A DNA stretch of 64,000 nt, from assembly GCF_000018685.1 (NCBI RefSeq), contig NC_010001.1, forward strand, positions 512,001-576,000. Reading direction: 5' to 3'. The first letter of the stretch is position 1. Each line of letters starts with the position of its first letter. This DNA is from Lachnoclostridium phytofermentans ISDg (GTDB taxonomy: Bacteria > Bacillota > Clostridia > Lachnospirales > Lachnospiraceae). The notes under the pieces were generated by a model. That model saw only the letters and a program-made list of their open reading frames with translations. It made no database searches and was not told the DNA's origin. This document shows positions 8,343-17,256 of the stretch, one piece after another. The translations under genes were made by a program, and so were the position numbers.

Positions 8343-8543
8343 GTTGAAAGCTTTCGAATAAAATTAGTGCAATTTTGTTAAATTTTGTGTTAGTTTAAGG
8401 TTGTTGTAAAAAATACTTTTCTTTTTTAGCAAATAGTGTATAATGAAGCTATCATAAGAAATGTCTCTAGGACACATCATTTTTTCTATATCATTTCTCA
8501 ACCAATCCTAAGATAGATTAGTTTAATTAAAGGAGCAGAATGA

Positions 8544-10496
8544 ATGAGTAATTTGTATGAAACAAAGTCACTTTCTGAATTGCGTGATATTGCGAAAGAA
8601 AAGGGTTTGAAAAGTATTAGCGCATTACGTAAGCAGGAACTGATAGATGCTTTGAATGCATTGGAGAAAGGACAAGGATCAGTTGCCTCCATAAATAAAA
8701 GTACGGATGATAAACCTATAAAGCTTGGAACAGAAGAAGTTAAATTGGCAACAGAGGATACAAAGCAGAGTGTAGAGAATCGTGGTATGGAATCTTCTCA
8801 TATGCAAGGAAATCGAAATAACGTGATACGCAGGCTACCAGAGCAGAATCGTCAACATGAATTGGTAAAAGCACCTGATCAATCTAAGGGAAATGATAAT
8901 AGCCGAATGAGTGAGAGCTATCGCAGTAATGAAGGTCGGAACATGGATAATCGTTTAGAGAACAGAAACAACGATAATAAAAATAACGATAATAGAAATA
9001 ATGAAAATCGTAATAATGAAAATAGAAACTATGAAAATAGTAGAAATTATGAAAATAGAAGTAATGAAAATAGAAACAATGAAAATAGAAACAATGAAAA
9101 TAGAAACAATGAAAATAGAAGCAATGAGATGCTAAGAAATTATGATAATAACCGCCGTACGATGGATAATCGCAGACCAATGGATAACCGCAGATTAAAT
9201 GAAAATCGCGGATATAATGAATCGGATCGTGTAGTCAGAATAAATCCAACAGGGGATATTTCAGGTAATCAAGCTACTGAGTTAGGCTATAATACAACTT
9301 CCTCATCGGATCGTTTTCTTTCACAAGCAAATCAACAGGAAGAAAAATTGCCAATTGATATGGAACAATTGGATTCTGGTGAAACAAAAGAAGGAATTTT
9401 AGAGGTATTATCCGATGGATACGGATTTATTCGTTGTGATAATTTTTTACCTGGGGAAAATGATGTTTATGTTTCTCCGGCACAGATTAGAAGATTTAAT
9501 TTAAAAACTGGTGATATCATTGTAGGAAATACTAGAATACGTAATCAAAACGAAAAGTTCAGCGCTCTTCTTTATATCAAGCTTATTAATGGATTACATC
9601 CTTCTGAAGCAGTAAAACGGAAGAAATTCGAAGATTTAACACCGATCTTCCCAAATGAAAGAATTCATCTTGAAACGCCTGGCTGTCAGGTAGCTATGCG
9701 AATGGTAGACTTAATTTCACCAATTGGTAAGGGACAAAGAGGTATGATTGTATCCCAGCCAAAAACAGGTAAGACTACCTTGTTAAAACAAGTTGCTAAG
9801 GCTATTACAAGAAACCATCCTGAGATGCATTTAATCATTTTATTAATTGATGAGCGACCAGAAGAAGTTACCGATATTAAAGAGTCTATAGAAGGTGGTA
9901 ATGTAGAAGTAATTTACTCCACTTTTGATGAATTACCAGAGAATCATAAGCGAGTTTCAGAGATGGTTATAGAACGTGCTAAGCGTCTGGTAGAGCATAA
10001 AAAAGATGTTGTTATCTTATTAGATAGTATCACAAGACTTGCAAGAGCCTATAACTTAACGGTACAAGCTAGTGGACGTACCTTATCCGGTGGTCTTGAC
10101 CCTGCAGCACTTCACATGCCGAAAAAGTTTTTCGGAGCAGCAAGAAATATGAGAGAGGGCGGAAGCCTCACTATTTTGGCAACAGCGTTAGTTGAAACCG
10201 GTAGCCGTATGGATGATGTTGTATTTGAGGAATTTAAGGGAACCGGTAATATGGAACTTGTATTGGATCGTAATTTATCAGAGAAACGAATCTTCCCAGC
10301 AATTGACCTTCCAAAGTCTAGTACACGTCGTGATGATTTATTACTAAATTCCGCTGAGGTGGAAGCAAATTATCTTATGAGGAAGGCGTTAAACGGTCTT
10401 AAATCAGAAGATGCAGTAGAACGAATTATTCAAATGTTTGTTAATACAAAAAACAATGCAGAATTTGTCGAAATGATTAAGAAAACAAAGATATAA
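8544..10496 (+). CDS. rho: Transcription termination factor Rho with Asn-rich insert
   Basis: A 650-residue Rho, over 200 residues longer than the E. coli protein (419). Domains: Rho N-terminal helical domain (1-45), a low-complexity region with Asn-rich pentapeptide repeats (about 117-225, units like RNNEN), cold-shock-like RNA-binding domain (about 280-350, DGYGFIRCDNFLPGENDVYV), and the hexameric RNA-dependent ATPase with Walker A QPKTGKTT (405-412), DERPEEV, and Walker B VVILLDSITRLARAYN. AAAGGAG lies 8 bases before the ATG. A small hairpin with a T run near 8462-8488 could attenuate it, which is speculative. Gene order with rpmE, DUF1385 and prmC is typical of Clostridia. Confidence 0.96.
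   Translation: MSNLYETKSLSELRDIAKEKGLKSISALRKQELIDALNALEKGQGSVASINKSTDDKPIKLGTEEVKLATEDTKQSVENRGMESSHMQGNRNNVIRRLPEQNRQHELVKAPDQSKGNDNSRMSESYRSNEGRNMDNRLENRNNDNKNNDNRNNENRNNENRNYENSRNYENRSNENRNNENRNNENRNNENRSNEMLRNYDNNRRTMDNRRPMDNRRLNENRGYNESDRVVRINPTGDISGNQATELGYNTTSSSDRFLSQANQQEEKLPIDMEQLDSGETKEGILEVLSDGYGFIRCDNFLPGENDVYVSPAQIRRFNLKTGDIIVGNTRIRNQNEKFSALLYIKLINGLHPSEAVKRKKFEDLTPIFPNERIHLETPGCQVAMRMVDLISPIGKGQRGMIVSQPKTGKTTLLKQVAKAITRNHPEMHLIILLIDERPEEVTDIKESIEGGNVEVIYSTFDELPENHKRVSEMVIERAKRLVEHKKDVVILLDSITRLARAYNLTVQASGRTLSGGLDPAALHMPKKFFGAARNMREGGSLTILATALVETGSRMDDVVFEEFKGTGNMELVLDRNLSEKRIFPAIDLPKSSTRRDDLLLNSAEVEANYLMRKALNGLKSEDAVERIIQMFVNTKNNAEFVEMIKKTKI
8950..9130 (+). repeat. 15-bp coding repeat in rho
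   Basis: Repeated 15-bp units of the type AGAAACAATGAAAAT encode N/E/R pentapeptides in the Rho linker. Copies are perfect or nearly so at 9070-9120, suggesting recent slippage expansion. Confidence 0.85.
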
Positions 10497-10558
10497 GTAA
10501 AGCTGTTTTAAGATATTTTTAAAGTTTGTCCAGTAGACAATAAAATATACAATAGGTA

Positions 10559-10587
10559 TTGCAATCTTAGTAGGCGTATGCTATAAT
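10559..10587 (+). promoter_or_regulatory. Promoter of rpmE
   Basis: TTGCAA (10559-10564), 17-base spacer, TATAAT (10582-10587). Confidence 0.75.
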
Positions 10588-10616
10588 AAGAAAGCTGTTT
10601 ATTTGAATGAACAAGT

Positions 10617-10637
10617 TTCCTCTTTGTTGAAGAGGAA
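10617..10637 (+). promoter_or_regulatory. Hairpin in the rpmE leader
   Basis: Perfect 8-bp arms TTCCTCTT/AAGAGGAA around a 5-base loop, 35 bases before the L31 start codon. It may be part of an autoregulatory L31 leader as proposed for Firmicutes; this is inference. Confidence 0.45.
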
Positions 10638-10672
10638 CTATCATAGGAATCGGATATAGAGAGGTGAAAATA

Positions 10673-10876
10673 ATGCAAGAAGCTATTCAACCAAAGTACT
10701 ATCAGGCAAAGGTTACATGTAACTGCGGTAATGAGTTCGTAACTGGATCTACTAAGCCAGAGATCCACGTGGAAGTTTGTTCAAAGTGCCATTCTTTCTA
10801 CACAGGCCAGCAGAAAGCTGCTGCTGCTCGTGGTGCAATTGACAAGTTCAACCGTAAGTACGGTTTAAACAACTAG
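10673..10876 (+). CDS. rpmE: Ribosomal protein L31 (zinc-binding type)
   Basis: A 67-residue bL31 of the Cys-containing (C+) type: CNCG at about residues 16-19 and CSKCH at about 36-40 supply the zinc ligands. It is a component of the 50S subunit. The ATG at 10673 (MQEAIQPKYYQ) lies behind AGAGAGGTG; the GTG at 10664 is inside that ribosome site. It has its own promoter at 10559 and a terminator at 10903. Zinc-containing L31 is a known zinc reserve in Firmicutes, and a Zur locus is present further along this window. Confidence 0.95.
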   Translation: MQEAIQPKYYQAKVTCNCGNEFVTGSTKPEIHVEVCSKCHSFYTGQQKAAAARGAIDKFNRKYGLNN

Positions 10877-10902
10877 TTTTTGAGATAATATTGCATAAAA
10901 TC

Positions 10903-10935
10903 AGGTTGAGGTTGTATAATCTCAACCTATTTTTA
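10903..10935 (+). terminator. Terminator of rpmE
   Basis: Arms AGGTTGAG (10903-10910) and CTCAACCT (10921-10928) followed by ATTTTT. Confidence 0.85.
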
Positions 10936-10995
10936 AATTGTAAATATATGGAATGCCAAACATAGGTAAAAGCATGGCAGGAAAGAGGGATGTAG

Positions 10996-12594
10996 ATGAA
11001 ATCATCAGGTATTGGTGGTCAGGCAGTTTTAGAAGGCGTTATGATGAAAAATAAAGAGCAATACGCCGTAGCTGTTCGTAAACCCGATAATGAAATCGCT
11101 GTTGAAATTAAGGAATACCAAGGCATCGGAAACGGAAATAAGATAATCAAGGCTCCAATTATCAGAGGGGTTATTGCGTTTGCAGACTCCATGGTTCTTG
11201 GCGTTAGAGCGTTAACATATTCTGCCTCTTTTTATGAGGAAGAAGAGGAAATAAAAAAAGACTCTAAGAAAAAGGATGGGGTTCTTTCTTTCTTAGTTGT
11301 GCTACTCTCCATCTGTATTGCTATAGGATTATTCGTAGCACTTCCAATGTTTTTATCTGATCTATTCTCTAAAGTTATTACATCTTCTATTGTTCTTGGG
11401 TTTATTGAAGGTATTATTCGTGTATTATTATTAGTAGGATATATCGTTTCAATTTCATTTATGAAGGACATTAACCGCACCTTTATGTATCACGGTGCTG
11501 AACATAAAACAATTAACTGCATCGAACGCGGTTATGATTTAACAGTATCAAACGTTAGAAAACAGTCTAGAAAACATAAAAGATGTGGAACCAGCTTTCT
11601 CTTATTTGTAGCATTTATTAGTATTATTGTATTTTTATTTATACGAGTAGATCAAATCTGGCTGCGAGTTGTTCTGAGAGTATTATTAGTCCCAGTCGTT
11701 GCTGGAATCTCCTATGAATTAATACGATATGCTGGAAGTCATGATAATGTCTTAGTTACAATTATTAGTGCACCTGGAATGTTAATGCAGCGTCTTACCA
11801 CAAAAGAACCAGACGATAAAATGATTGAAGTAGCAATTGCGTCGGTGGATGCAGTATTTGATTGGCAGGGATATCTTGAAGGAATCAAGGGAAAAAGTGC
11901 TAAGAGAAAACATTCCAATAAAAAAGGAAAAAATCAGAGTAAATCAAATCAAAAGATAAAAGAGGATACTGAGGAAATCGAGGAAATTGAGGATATCGAG
12001 GCAGAAGTATTTGCAGCAAACCTAGAAGAAGATTTAAATATTAATACGAAACAGGAAACAAATAAGGTAGAGAAGAAATCAAAGCAAACTACTACAAATT
12101 CCACTAAAATAAATTCAAAAAATAACCAGAACAAAGCTCATCAAGCAGTGAAGGATGAGAATAAAGAAGAAATCAAAACTAAGGAAAACAATAAGGTTAG
12201 TCAGGGTAGCAAGAGTACTCAAAACAGCAAGAATACTCAAAGTGGTGAGAATGCTCAAAGCAGTAAGAATGCTCAAGGTGGCAAGAATACTCAAAGCGGC
12301 GAAAATACTCAAAGCGGCAAGAATACTCAAGAGAGTAAGAATACTCAAAACGATACCTTAACTAGTAACGTTGATTCTTCAGAGGAATTTAAAAATTTGG
12401 ATAAACTGTTATATGAAATGCCAGAAGTTGCAGTAGAAGAAAAGCAAAACAAGTTAAAAGAGCGTGCACGCAATCAAGAGCAAGTGGTGTTAAGTTCTAC
12501 AGAGATTGCAGCTTCTCTAGAATCTACTGAGGAAGAAGATGACGAAATTTTACGTGCACTTGATAAGTATTTTTCCAGTGGGAAAGATGCGTAG
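10996..12594 (+). CDS. DUF1385 family membrane protein with long charged tail
   Basis: A 532-residue protein. Residues 1-300 match DUF1385: the N-terminal GIGGQAVLEGVMMK, several membrane helices between about 90 and 250, and YHGAEHKTINCIE near residue 165 with a His/Glu pair. The last 230 residues are low-complexity Lys/Glu/Asn/Gln sequence including about eight hexapeptide units of the form SKNTQS (near 403-452). DUF1385 has no proven biochemical role, but it regularly lies between rpmE and prmC in Clostridia, as here. The gene begins 120 bp after rpmE and its own terminator. Confidence 0.85.
   Translation: MKSSGIGGQAVLEGVMMKNKEQYAVAVRKPDNEIAVEIKEYQGIGNGNKIIKAPIIRGVIAFADSMVLGVRALTYSASFYEEEEEIKKDSKKKDGVLSFLVVLLSICIAIGLFVALPMFLSDLFSKVITSSIVLGFIEGIIRVLLLVGYIVSISFMKDINRTFMYHGAEHKTINCIERGYDLTVSNVRKQSRKHKRCGTSFLLFVAFISIIVFLFIRVDQIWLRVVLRVLLVPVVAGISYELIRYAGSHDNVLVTIISAPGMLMQRLTTKEPDDKMIEVAIASVDAVFDWQGYLEGIKGKSAKRKHSNKKGKNQSKSNQKIKEDTEEIEEIEDIEAEVFAANLEEDLNINTKQETNKVEKKSKQTTTNSTKINSKNNQNKAHQAVKDENKEEIKTKENNKVSQGSKSTQNSKNTQSGENAQSSKNAQGGKNTQSGENTQSGKNTQESKNTQNDTLTSNVDSSEEFKNLDKLLYEMPEVAVEEKQNKLKERARNQEQVVLSSTEIAASLESTEEEDDEILRALDKYFSSGKDA
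12205..12352 (+). repeat. 18-bp coding repeat in the DUF1385 gene
   Basis: About eight 18-bp units of the type AATACTCAAAGCGGCAAG encode N-T-Q-S-G-K hexapeptides in the hydrophilic C-terminal tail. Confidence 0.8.
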
Positions 12595-12624
12595 TAATTA
12601 GGATAGATAATTTAAGGAATGATA

Positions 12625-13464
12625 ATGTCGAAAATAACTTATGAAAGTGCCTTGAGGGAGGGATGTACCCTCCTTCAGGCTTCAAGCATCCAAGATGCAG
12701 AATTAGATGCCTGGTATTTACTTGAGCATGTGACCGGGCTTAGACGAATTGACTATATGATTCGGGCTAAAGAAGATATGTCGATAGAAGTGTATGAACG
12801 CTATCAGCAACTTCTTAAAAAGAGAGCCTTGCATATTCCGCTACAGTATCTTACTGGGAGTCAGGAATTTATGGGGCTTTCTTTTCGCGTCAATGAATCT
12901 GTATTAATACCGAGACAGGACACGGAAAGATTAGTAGAAGAAGTCTTAAAAGTTAGTAAGGATAAGGATGTTTTAGAACTGTGTACTGGTTCTGGGTGCA
13001 TTATTATTAGTCTTGCAAAGCTTGGAAATATAAAAAATGCGGTAGCGGTTGACATCTCTAGTGATGCAATTAAAGTGGCAAAAGAAAATGCAAAGGATAA
13101 CGAGGTTTTGGTTACTTATCTTTTGAGCGATATGTTCTCTAATGTTTCTGGAACATACGATGTGATTGTTTCAAATCCACCTTATATCGAGTCTGAGGTC
13201 ATAGAAGGGTTAATGCCGGAAGTAAAAGATCATGAACCAAGAATTGCTCTTGATGGTGATGCAGACGGATTAAAGTTCTATCGGATATTAGCAAAAGAAT
13301 CTGGTAGATTTTTAAATAAAAATGGTAGACTTTATTTGGAAATTGGCTGTAATCAAGCAGCTTTTATAGGTGAATTATTAAGTCAGAATGGATTTGCCCA
13401 AATTAAAGTGGTGAAAGATTATGCTGGTTTGGACCGTGTGGTAAGCGCAGTATATGAGGGGTGA
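12625..13464 (+). CDS. prmC: Peptide chain release factor N(5)-glutamine methyltransferase PrmC/HemK
   Basis: A 279-residue enzyme that methylates the Gln of the GGQ motif of release factors in the cytosol. It shows the N-terminal helical domain, QYLTGSQEFMGL linking to the catalytic domain, LELCTGSGCIIISLA (SAM binding) and the NPPY active-site motif in IVSNPPYIESE. AAGGA six bases before the ATG at 12625 favours it over the ATG at 12619. The substrate RF1 is encoded by the next gene. Confidence 0.94.
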   Translation: MSKITYESALREGCTLLQASSIQDAELDAWYLLEHVTGLRRIDYMIRAKEDMSIEVYERYQQLLKKRALHIPLQYLTGSQEFMGLSFRVNESVLIPRQDTERLVEEVLKVSKDKDVLELCTGSGCIIISLAKLGNIKNAVAVDISSDAIKVAKENAKDNEVLVTYLLSDMFSNVSGTYDVIVSNPPYIESEVIEGLMPEVKDHEPRIALDGDADGLKFYRILAKESGRFLNKNGRLYLEIGCNQAAFIGELLSQNGFAQIKVVKDYAGLDRVVSAVYEG

Positions 13465-13834
13465 AATGAAGTAAAAGGAGTAAAAAGACGTTTATGAGAA
13501 ATATTAGGTGTATAGAGATGGTTTTTCTCTAGCTACGTAAACTATATAACAAAGATTTCACTTGAAATACTATGTGTATTAATAGTGTAAAATAAGGAGC
13601 ATCTCGCCCTTCTTGTGTAAAGCATGTAATGGGTGTTAGCATGAGAAAGATACATTAATAAGACTAGGAAAGATGATGATCTGGTGGTTATGTTAGGCAT
13701 AAGGTTTTGTAAGACATAAGGTTTTATAAGACATAAAGTTATGCAAGACATAAAGCTATGTAAGGTATAAAATTATACAATGCATAACTGGCCAGTGTTA
13801 ATAAAAAGCATAAAGTGCTAGAATAGAGGTTAAC
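13465..13834 (+). other. Gene-free stretch between prmC and prfA
   Basis: 370 bp without a credible ORF. The only structure I see is the 17-bp tandem repeat at 13695-13779. No clear promoter or terminator is visible. Confidence 0.6.
13695..13779 (+). repeat. 17-bp tandem repeat upstream of prfA
   Basis: Five consecutive 17-bp units start at 13695, 13712, 13729, 13746 and 13763; the form is AGACATAAGGTTTTATA with variants. A partial unit follows. The unit length is not a multiple of three, so it is not coding. It ends 55 bp before the prfA start. Confidence 0.9.
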
Positions 13835-14911
13835 ATGTTTGATAAATTAGAAGATCTATTAATTCGATTTCAGGAAATCCAGAATGAATTAAATGAACCA
13901 ACCGTAACGAATGACCAAGCAAGATTTCGTAAATTGATGAAAGAGCAAAATGACTTAGGTGAAATCGTAGACAAATACCTTGAGTATAAGCAAACTAAGA
14001 AAAATATTGAAGAAAGCTTGGAACTATTAGATGAAGAAAGCGATGAAGAGATGCGTGAGCTTGCAAAGGAAGAATTATCAACCAGCAAAGCAAATCTAGT
14101 AGTGATTGAAGAACAGCTTAAGATTTTATTACTTCCAAAGGATCCAAATGATTCAAAGAACGTTATTGTTGAAATTAGAGGTGGCGCAGGTGGAGATGAA
14201 GCAGCTTTATTTGCAGCTGAACTTTTCCGTATGTATTCTAAATATGCTGAAACAATGCGTTGGAAAATCGATATGATGAACTTAAATGAAAATGGTATCG
14301 GTGGTTTTAAGGAAGTAATCTTCATGATCAATGGCCAAGGAGCTTACTCTAAACTTAAGTACGAAAGTGGAGTACACCGTGTACAAAGAATTCCAGTAAC
14401 AGAATCTGGCGGAAGAATTCATACTTCAACAGTAACCGTTGCAATTATGCCAGAGGCAGAAGAAGTCGATGTTGAGCTTAATATGAATGATTGTCGATTT
14501 GATGTATTCCGTTCTTCTGGTAATGGTGGTCAGTGCGTTAATACGACTGACTCTGCAGTACGATTAACCCATATGCCAACCGGCATCGTAATATCCTGCC
14601 AGGATGAGAAATCCCAGTTAAAGAATCGTGATAAGGCATTAAAGGTATTACGCGCAAGATTATACGAATTGGAACTTGAAAAAGCTCATGATGCAGAAGC
14701 TGCTGCAAGAAAGAGTCAGGTAGGAACAGGAGACCGTTCTGAGAAGATTCGTACGTATAATTTCCCACAGGGACGTTGTACAGATCATAGAATTAAGCTT
14801 ACCAGCCATCGTTTGGATGACATTATGAATGGTGACTTGCAAGAAGTAATTGATAGCTTAACTGCAGCAGATCAAGCAGCTAAACTTTCCAATATGCAGG
14901 ATGAATATTAA
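13835..14911 (+). CDS. prfA: Peptide chain release factor 1
   Basis: A 358-residue class-I release factor that reads UAA and UAG. The codon-recognition tripeptide P-V-T is at residues 187-189 and the catalytic GGQ at 231-233 in SSGNGGQCVNTTDSAVR; the Gln is the PrmC target. RGGAGGDEAALFAAELFRMY near 115-135 is the usual RF core. It follows prmC by 370 bp that contain tandem repeats, so transcription coupling is uncertain. Confidence 0.97.
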   Translation: MFDKLEDLLIRFQEIQNELNEPTVTNDQARFRKLMKEQNDLGEIVDKYLEYKQTKKNIEESLELLDEESDEEMRELAKEELSTSKANLVVIEEQLKILLLPKDPNDSKNVIVEIRGGAGGDEAALFAAELFRMYSKYAETMRWKIDMMNLNENGIGGFKEVIFMINGQGAYSKLKYESGVHRVQRIPVTESGGRIHTSTVTVAIMPEAEEVDVELNMNDCRFDVFRSSGNGGQCVNTTDSAVRLTHMPTGIVISCQDEKSQLKNRDKALKVLRARLYELELEKAHDAEAAARKSQVGTGDRSEKIRTYNFPQGRCTDHRIKLTSHRLDDIMNGDLQEVIDSLTAADQAAKLSNMQDEY

Positions 14912-15004
14912 TATTTAAAAGAGGTTAAGTTTAAAAAGAAATCTCACTCTTGAAAACATGCCCCAAAGGCATCTTAGAAATTCTCTTCACACTTCACACT
15001 TACC

Positions 15005-15047
15005 ATAAACAAGGAAAAGTTCGCAAAACGTGCTTTTCCTTGTTTAT
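15005..15047. repeat. Dispersed palindromic element (best copy) after prfA
   Basis: Perfect 15-bp arms (left arm ATAAACAAGGAAAAG) around the 13-base loop TTCGCAAAACGTG. It may serve as a terminator for prfA, though T runs are weak. Related copies occur elsewhere in the window with a conserved CGCRAAGCGT-like core. Confidence 0.8.
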
Positions 15048-15111
15048 AGTAATATGATATTGGCAGGCAGTTGTCGTGTGCATAGAGTGTAAATTGTAAT
15101 AGGAGACAGCT

Positions 15112-16479
15112 ATGTTTCAGAAGAAAAGAAGGTTTTCAACAACAAGAATGATTGCAACTGGTTTCTTAGCAGGGATTATGCTAGGAGCTTTGTTGCTTTC
15201 TTTACCGATTGCCACGAAGGCTGGAATTGTTACTCCGCTTGAAGATTCGTTCTTCACAGCGACGACATCCATCTGTGTGACTGGACTGACAACTGTAACA
15301 ACAGGGGAACATTGGAGTTTCTTTGGACAGTTAGTAATCCTGTTGTTAATACAGTTTGGAGGATTGGGAGTTGTAACCTTCACAACAACAATATTCTTAC
15401 TTCTAGGTAAGAGAGTAAAATTATCAGATCGCTTGGTAATTCAAAATGCATATAACATTGATACCTTATCAGGTCTCGTAAAGTTAACGAAGAAAATAAT
15501 TAAGTTTACCCTTATTGTTGAGGGAATAGGAGCTTTTTGTTATTTATTTCAGTTTGTCCCAGAGTTTGGTGTTGTAGATGGGGTATGGTATTCCATCTTT
15601 CACGCAGTATCAGCATTTTGTAATGCTGGTATTGATTTAGTTGGTGGTAATAGCTTTATACCATATCGTGATAATCTATGGATTAATCTGGTTACAATGG
15701 GCTTAATTGTTCTTGGTGGTATCGGTTTCCCGGTATGGTGGGATGTATTTCACATTTCAAAACAAGCAGTGAAGAAAGATATTAAGGTTCGCTCCATGTT
15801 TCGAAGATTAACCTTGCATTCTAAAATTGCCATTACTGTTACAGTAGTTATGATAGTGCTCGGGGCAGTTTTAACCTTTATTCTTGAATTTAACAATCCA
15901 GCAACCATTGGAGAATTATCGATAGGAAAGAAAATGCTTAGTTCGCTGTTTCAGTCGGTAACGACCAGAACTGCGGGGTTTGCGACAATTCCACAGCAAA
16001 ATTTTAAAGATGCGACAAGTATTGTATACTTAGTATGGATGTTTATAGGCGGATCACCTTCTGGTACGGCCGGTGGTATAAAGACAGTAACAGTTGCAGT
16101 GATTTTACTATCAACAATATCGATTGTTCGTGGTAAAAAGGATATTGAAATCTTCCAAAGAAGAATATCAGATCAATATTTAAAGAAAGGTCTTGCAGTT
16201 GTAATGGTTAGCTTCCTAGTGTTAATGGTAACTACCATTTCATTAAGTGCAATCCAGAATAGTAGCTTTTTAGATACGCTTTATGAGACAACCTCAGCCA
16301 TTGGTACAGTTGGTCTTACCAGAAATATGACAGGTAGTCTGATGACTGCTGGTAAAATTATCGTTATGATAACAATGTATTTAGGACGTATTGGTCCGAT
16401 TACGATGGCACTGGCGATTAATGCAGGGAAACATCAAGGAGAAAAATCCTTACCAGAAGGTAAAATCCTGGTAGGATAG
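15112..16479 (+). CDS. ktrB: Potassium transporter membrane subunit, KtrB/TrkH family
   Basis: A 455-residue polytopic membrane protein of the Trk/Ktr/HKT superfamily. Four pore-loop segments each carry the selectivity-filter Gly: SICVTGLTT, SAFCNAGIDL, TRTAGFAT and GTVGLTRN. It moves K+ (probably with Na+) into the cell. AATAGGAGA precedes the ATG. The regulatory partner ktrA follows 40 bases after the stop, forming a KtrAB pair. I saw no ydaO-type c-di-AMP riboswitch in the 200-bp leader. Confidence 0.93.
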   Translation: MFQKKRRFSTTRMIATGFLAGIMLGALLLSLPIATKAGIVTPLEDSFFTATTSICVTGLTTVTTGEHWSFFGQLVILLLIQFGGLGVVTFTTTIFLLLGKRVKLSDRLVIQNAYNIDTLSGLVKLTKKIIKFTLIVEGIGAFCYLFQFVPEFGVVDGVWYSIFHAVSAFCNAGIDLVGGNSFIPYRDNLWINLVTMGLIVLGGIGFPVWWDVFHISKQAVKKDIKVRSMFRRLTLHSKIAITVTVVMIVLGAVLTFILEFNNPATIGELSIGKKMLSSLFQSVTTRTAGFATIPQQNFKDATSIVYLVWMFIGGSPSGTAGGIKTVTVAVILLSTISIVRGKKDIEIFQRRISDQYLKKGLAVVMVSFLVLMVTTISLSAIQNSSFLDTLYETTSAIGTVGLTRNMTGSLMTAGKIIVMITMYLGRIGPITMALAINAGKHQGEKSLPEGKILVG

Positions 16480-16519
16480 TGTGAAATGGGCGTTAGTGAG
16501 GTTTTATTAGGAGGCAGTT

Positions 16520-17173
16520 ATGGCAAGAAAAGAATTTGTAGTTTTTGGATTAGGCCGTTTTGGTAAAAGCGTAGCAACCACGCTTGCAGAAGGTGGATGT
16601 GAAGTAATGGTTGTAGACAACGATGAAGATAAAATACATGAAATTGCGGATTATGTTACTTATGCGGTACGAGCTGATGTAACAGAAGCCGAATCATTAG
16701 AAAGCCTTGGTCTGAGAAATTTTGATGGTGCAGTTATAGCGATTGGTGAGAATTTAGAGGCAAGTGTTATGGTAACAATACTTGTAAAAGAGTTAGGAGT
16801 ACCTTACGTTCTTGCGAAGGCACAAAATGAGCTACATGCGAAAGTGCTAAAGAAGGTTGGAGCTGATATGGTGGTATTTCCAGAGAAAGAAACTGGAATC
16901 CGTATCGCAAACAATTTGATGATGGGAAATTTCTTTGATGCAATTGAATTGTCTTCTACATCTAGCATGATGGAGCTTGACATCTTACAAGAATGGATAG
17001 GACATTCTTTACGAGAGTTAAATTTACGCGCTAAAAATAAAATTAATGTAATTGGGATCAAAAGAGATGACCAGCTTAATATCAATCCAGATGCAGATAT
17101 GCCACTGGAAAGAAATGATGTATTAGTTATCATCGGTAAAAATGAGATATTAAATAAGTTAGCGAATCAGTAA
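16520..17173 (+). CDS. ktrA: Potassium uptake regulatory subunit KtrA (RCK)
   Basis: A 217-residue cytosolic protein with an RCK_N (TrkA_N) Rossmann domain, GLGRFG at residues 9-14 and the acidic VVDND at the end of the second strand, followed by an RCK_C domain (about 135-217). Rings of KtrA gate KtrB in response to ATP/ADP, and RCK_C often binds c-di-AMP in Firmicutes (family knowledge). It follows ktrB by 40 bases with TTAGGAGG as ribosome site. Confidence 0.93.
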   Translation: MARKEFVVFGLGRFGKSVATTLAEGGCEVMVVDNDEDKIHEIADYVTYAVRADVTEAESLESLGLRNFDGAVIAIGENLEASVMVTILVKELGVPYVLAKAQNELHAKVLKKVGADMVVFPEKETGIRIANNLMMGNFFDAIELSSTSSMMELDILQEWIGHSLRELNLRAKNKINVIGIKRDDQLNINPDADMPLERNDVLVIIGKNEILNKLANQ

Positions 17174-17256
17174 AAATGGTAACTTACTATCTATTCTAGT
17201 ACGCAAAATTGCTATTGTATAAAAATAAGCGAAAGCAGTGAAGAAATGAGGAATAT

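Noticed and set aside
8540..8551. ATG-AAT-GAG-TAA mini-ORF at the rho start
   Set aside because: Three codons overlapping the true start in another frame; no evidence that it is more than chance.
8884..9180. Minus-strand reading with HCFYF repeats inside rho
   Set aside because: Antisense to the Asn-rich repeat of Rho; repeats keep any frame open.
12115..12361. Both-strand readings over the DUF1385 tail
   Set aside because: They follow from the 18-bp coding repeat in the real frame and have no start signals.
15048..15111. ydaO-type c-di-AMP riboswitch before ktrB
   Set aside because: KtrAB genes often have one, but the 200-bp leader lacks its conserved segments and is mostly the palindromic element.
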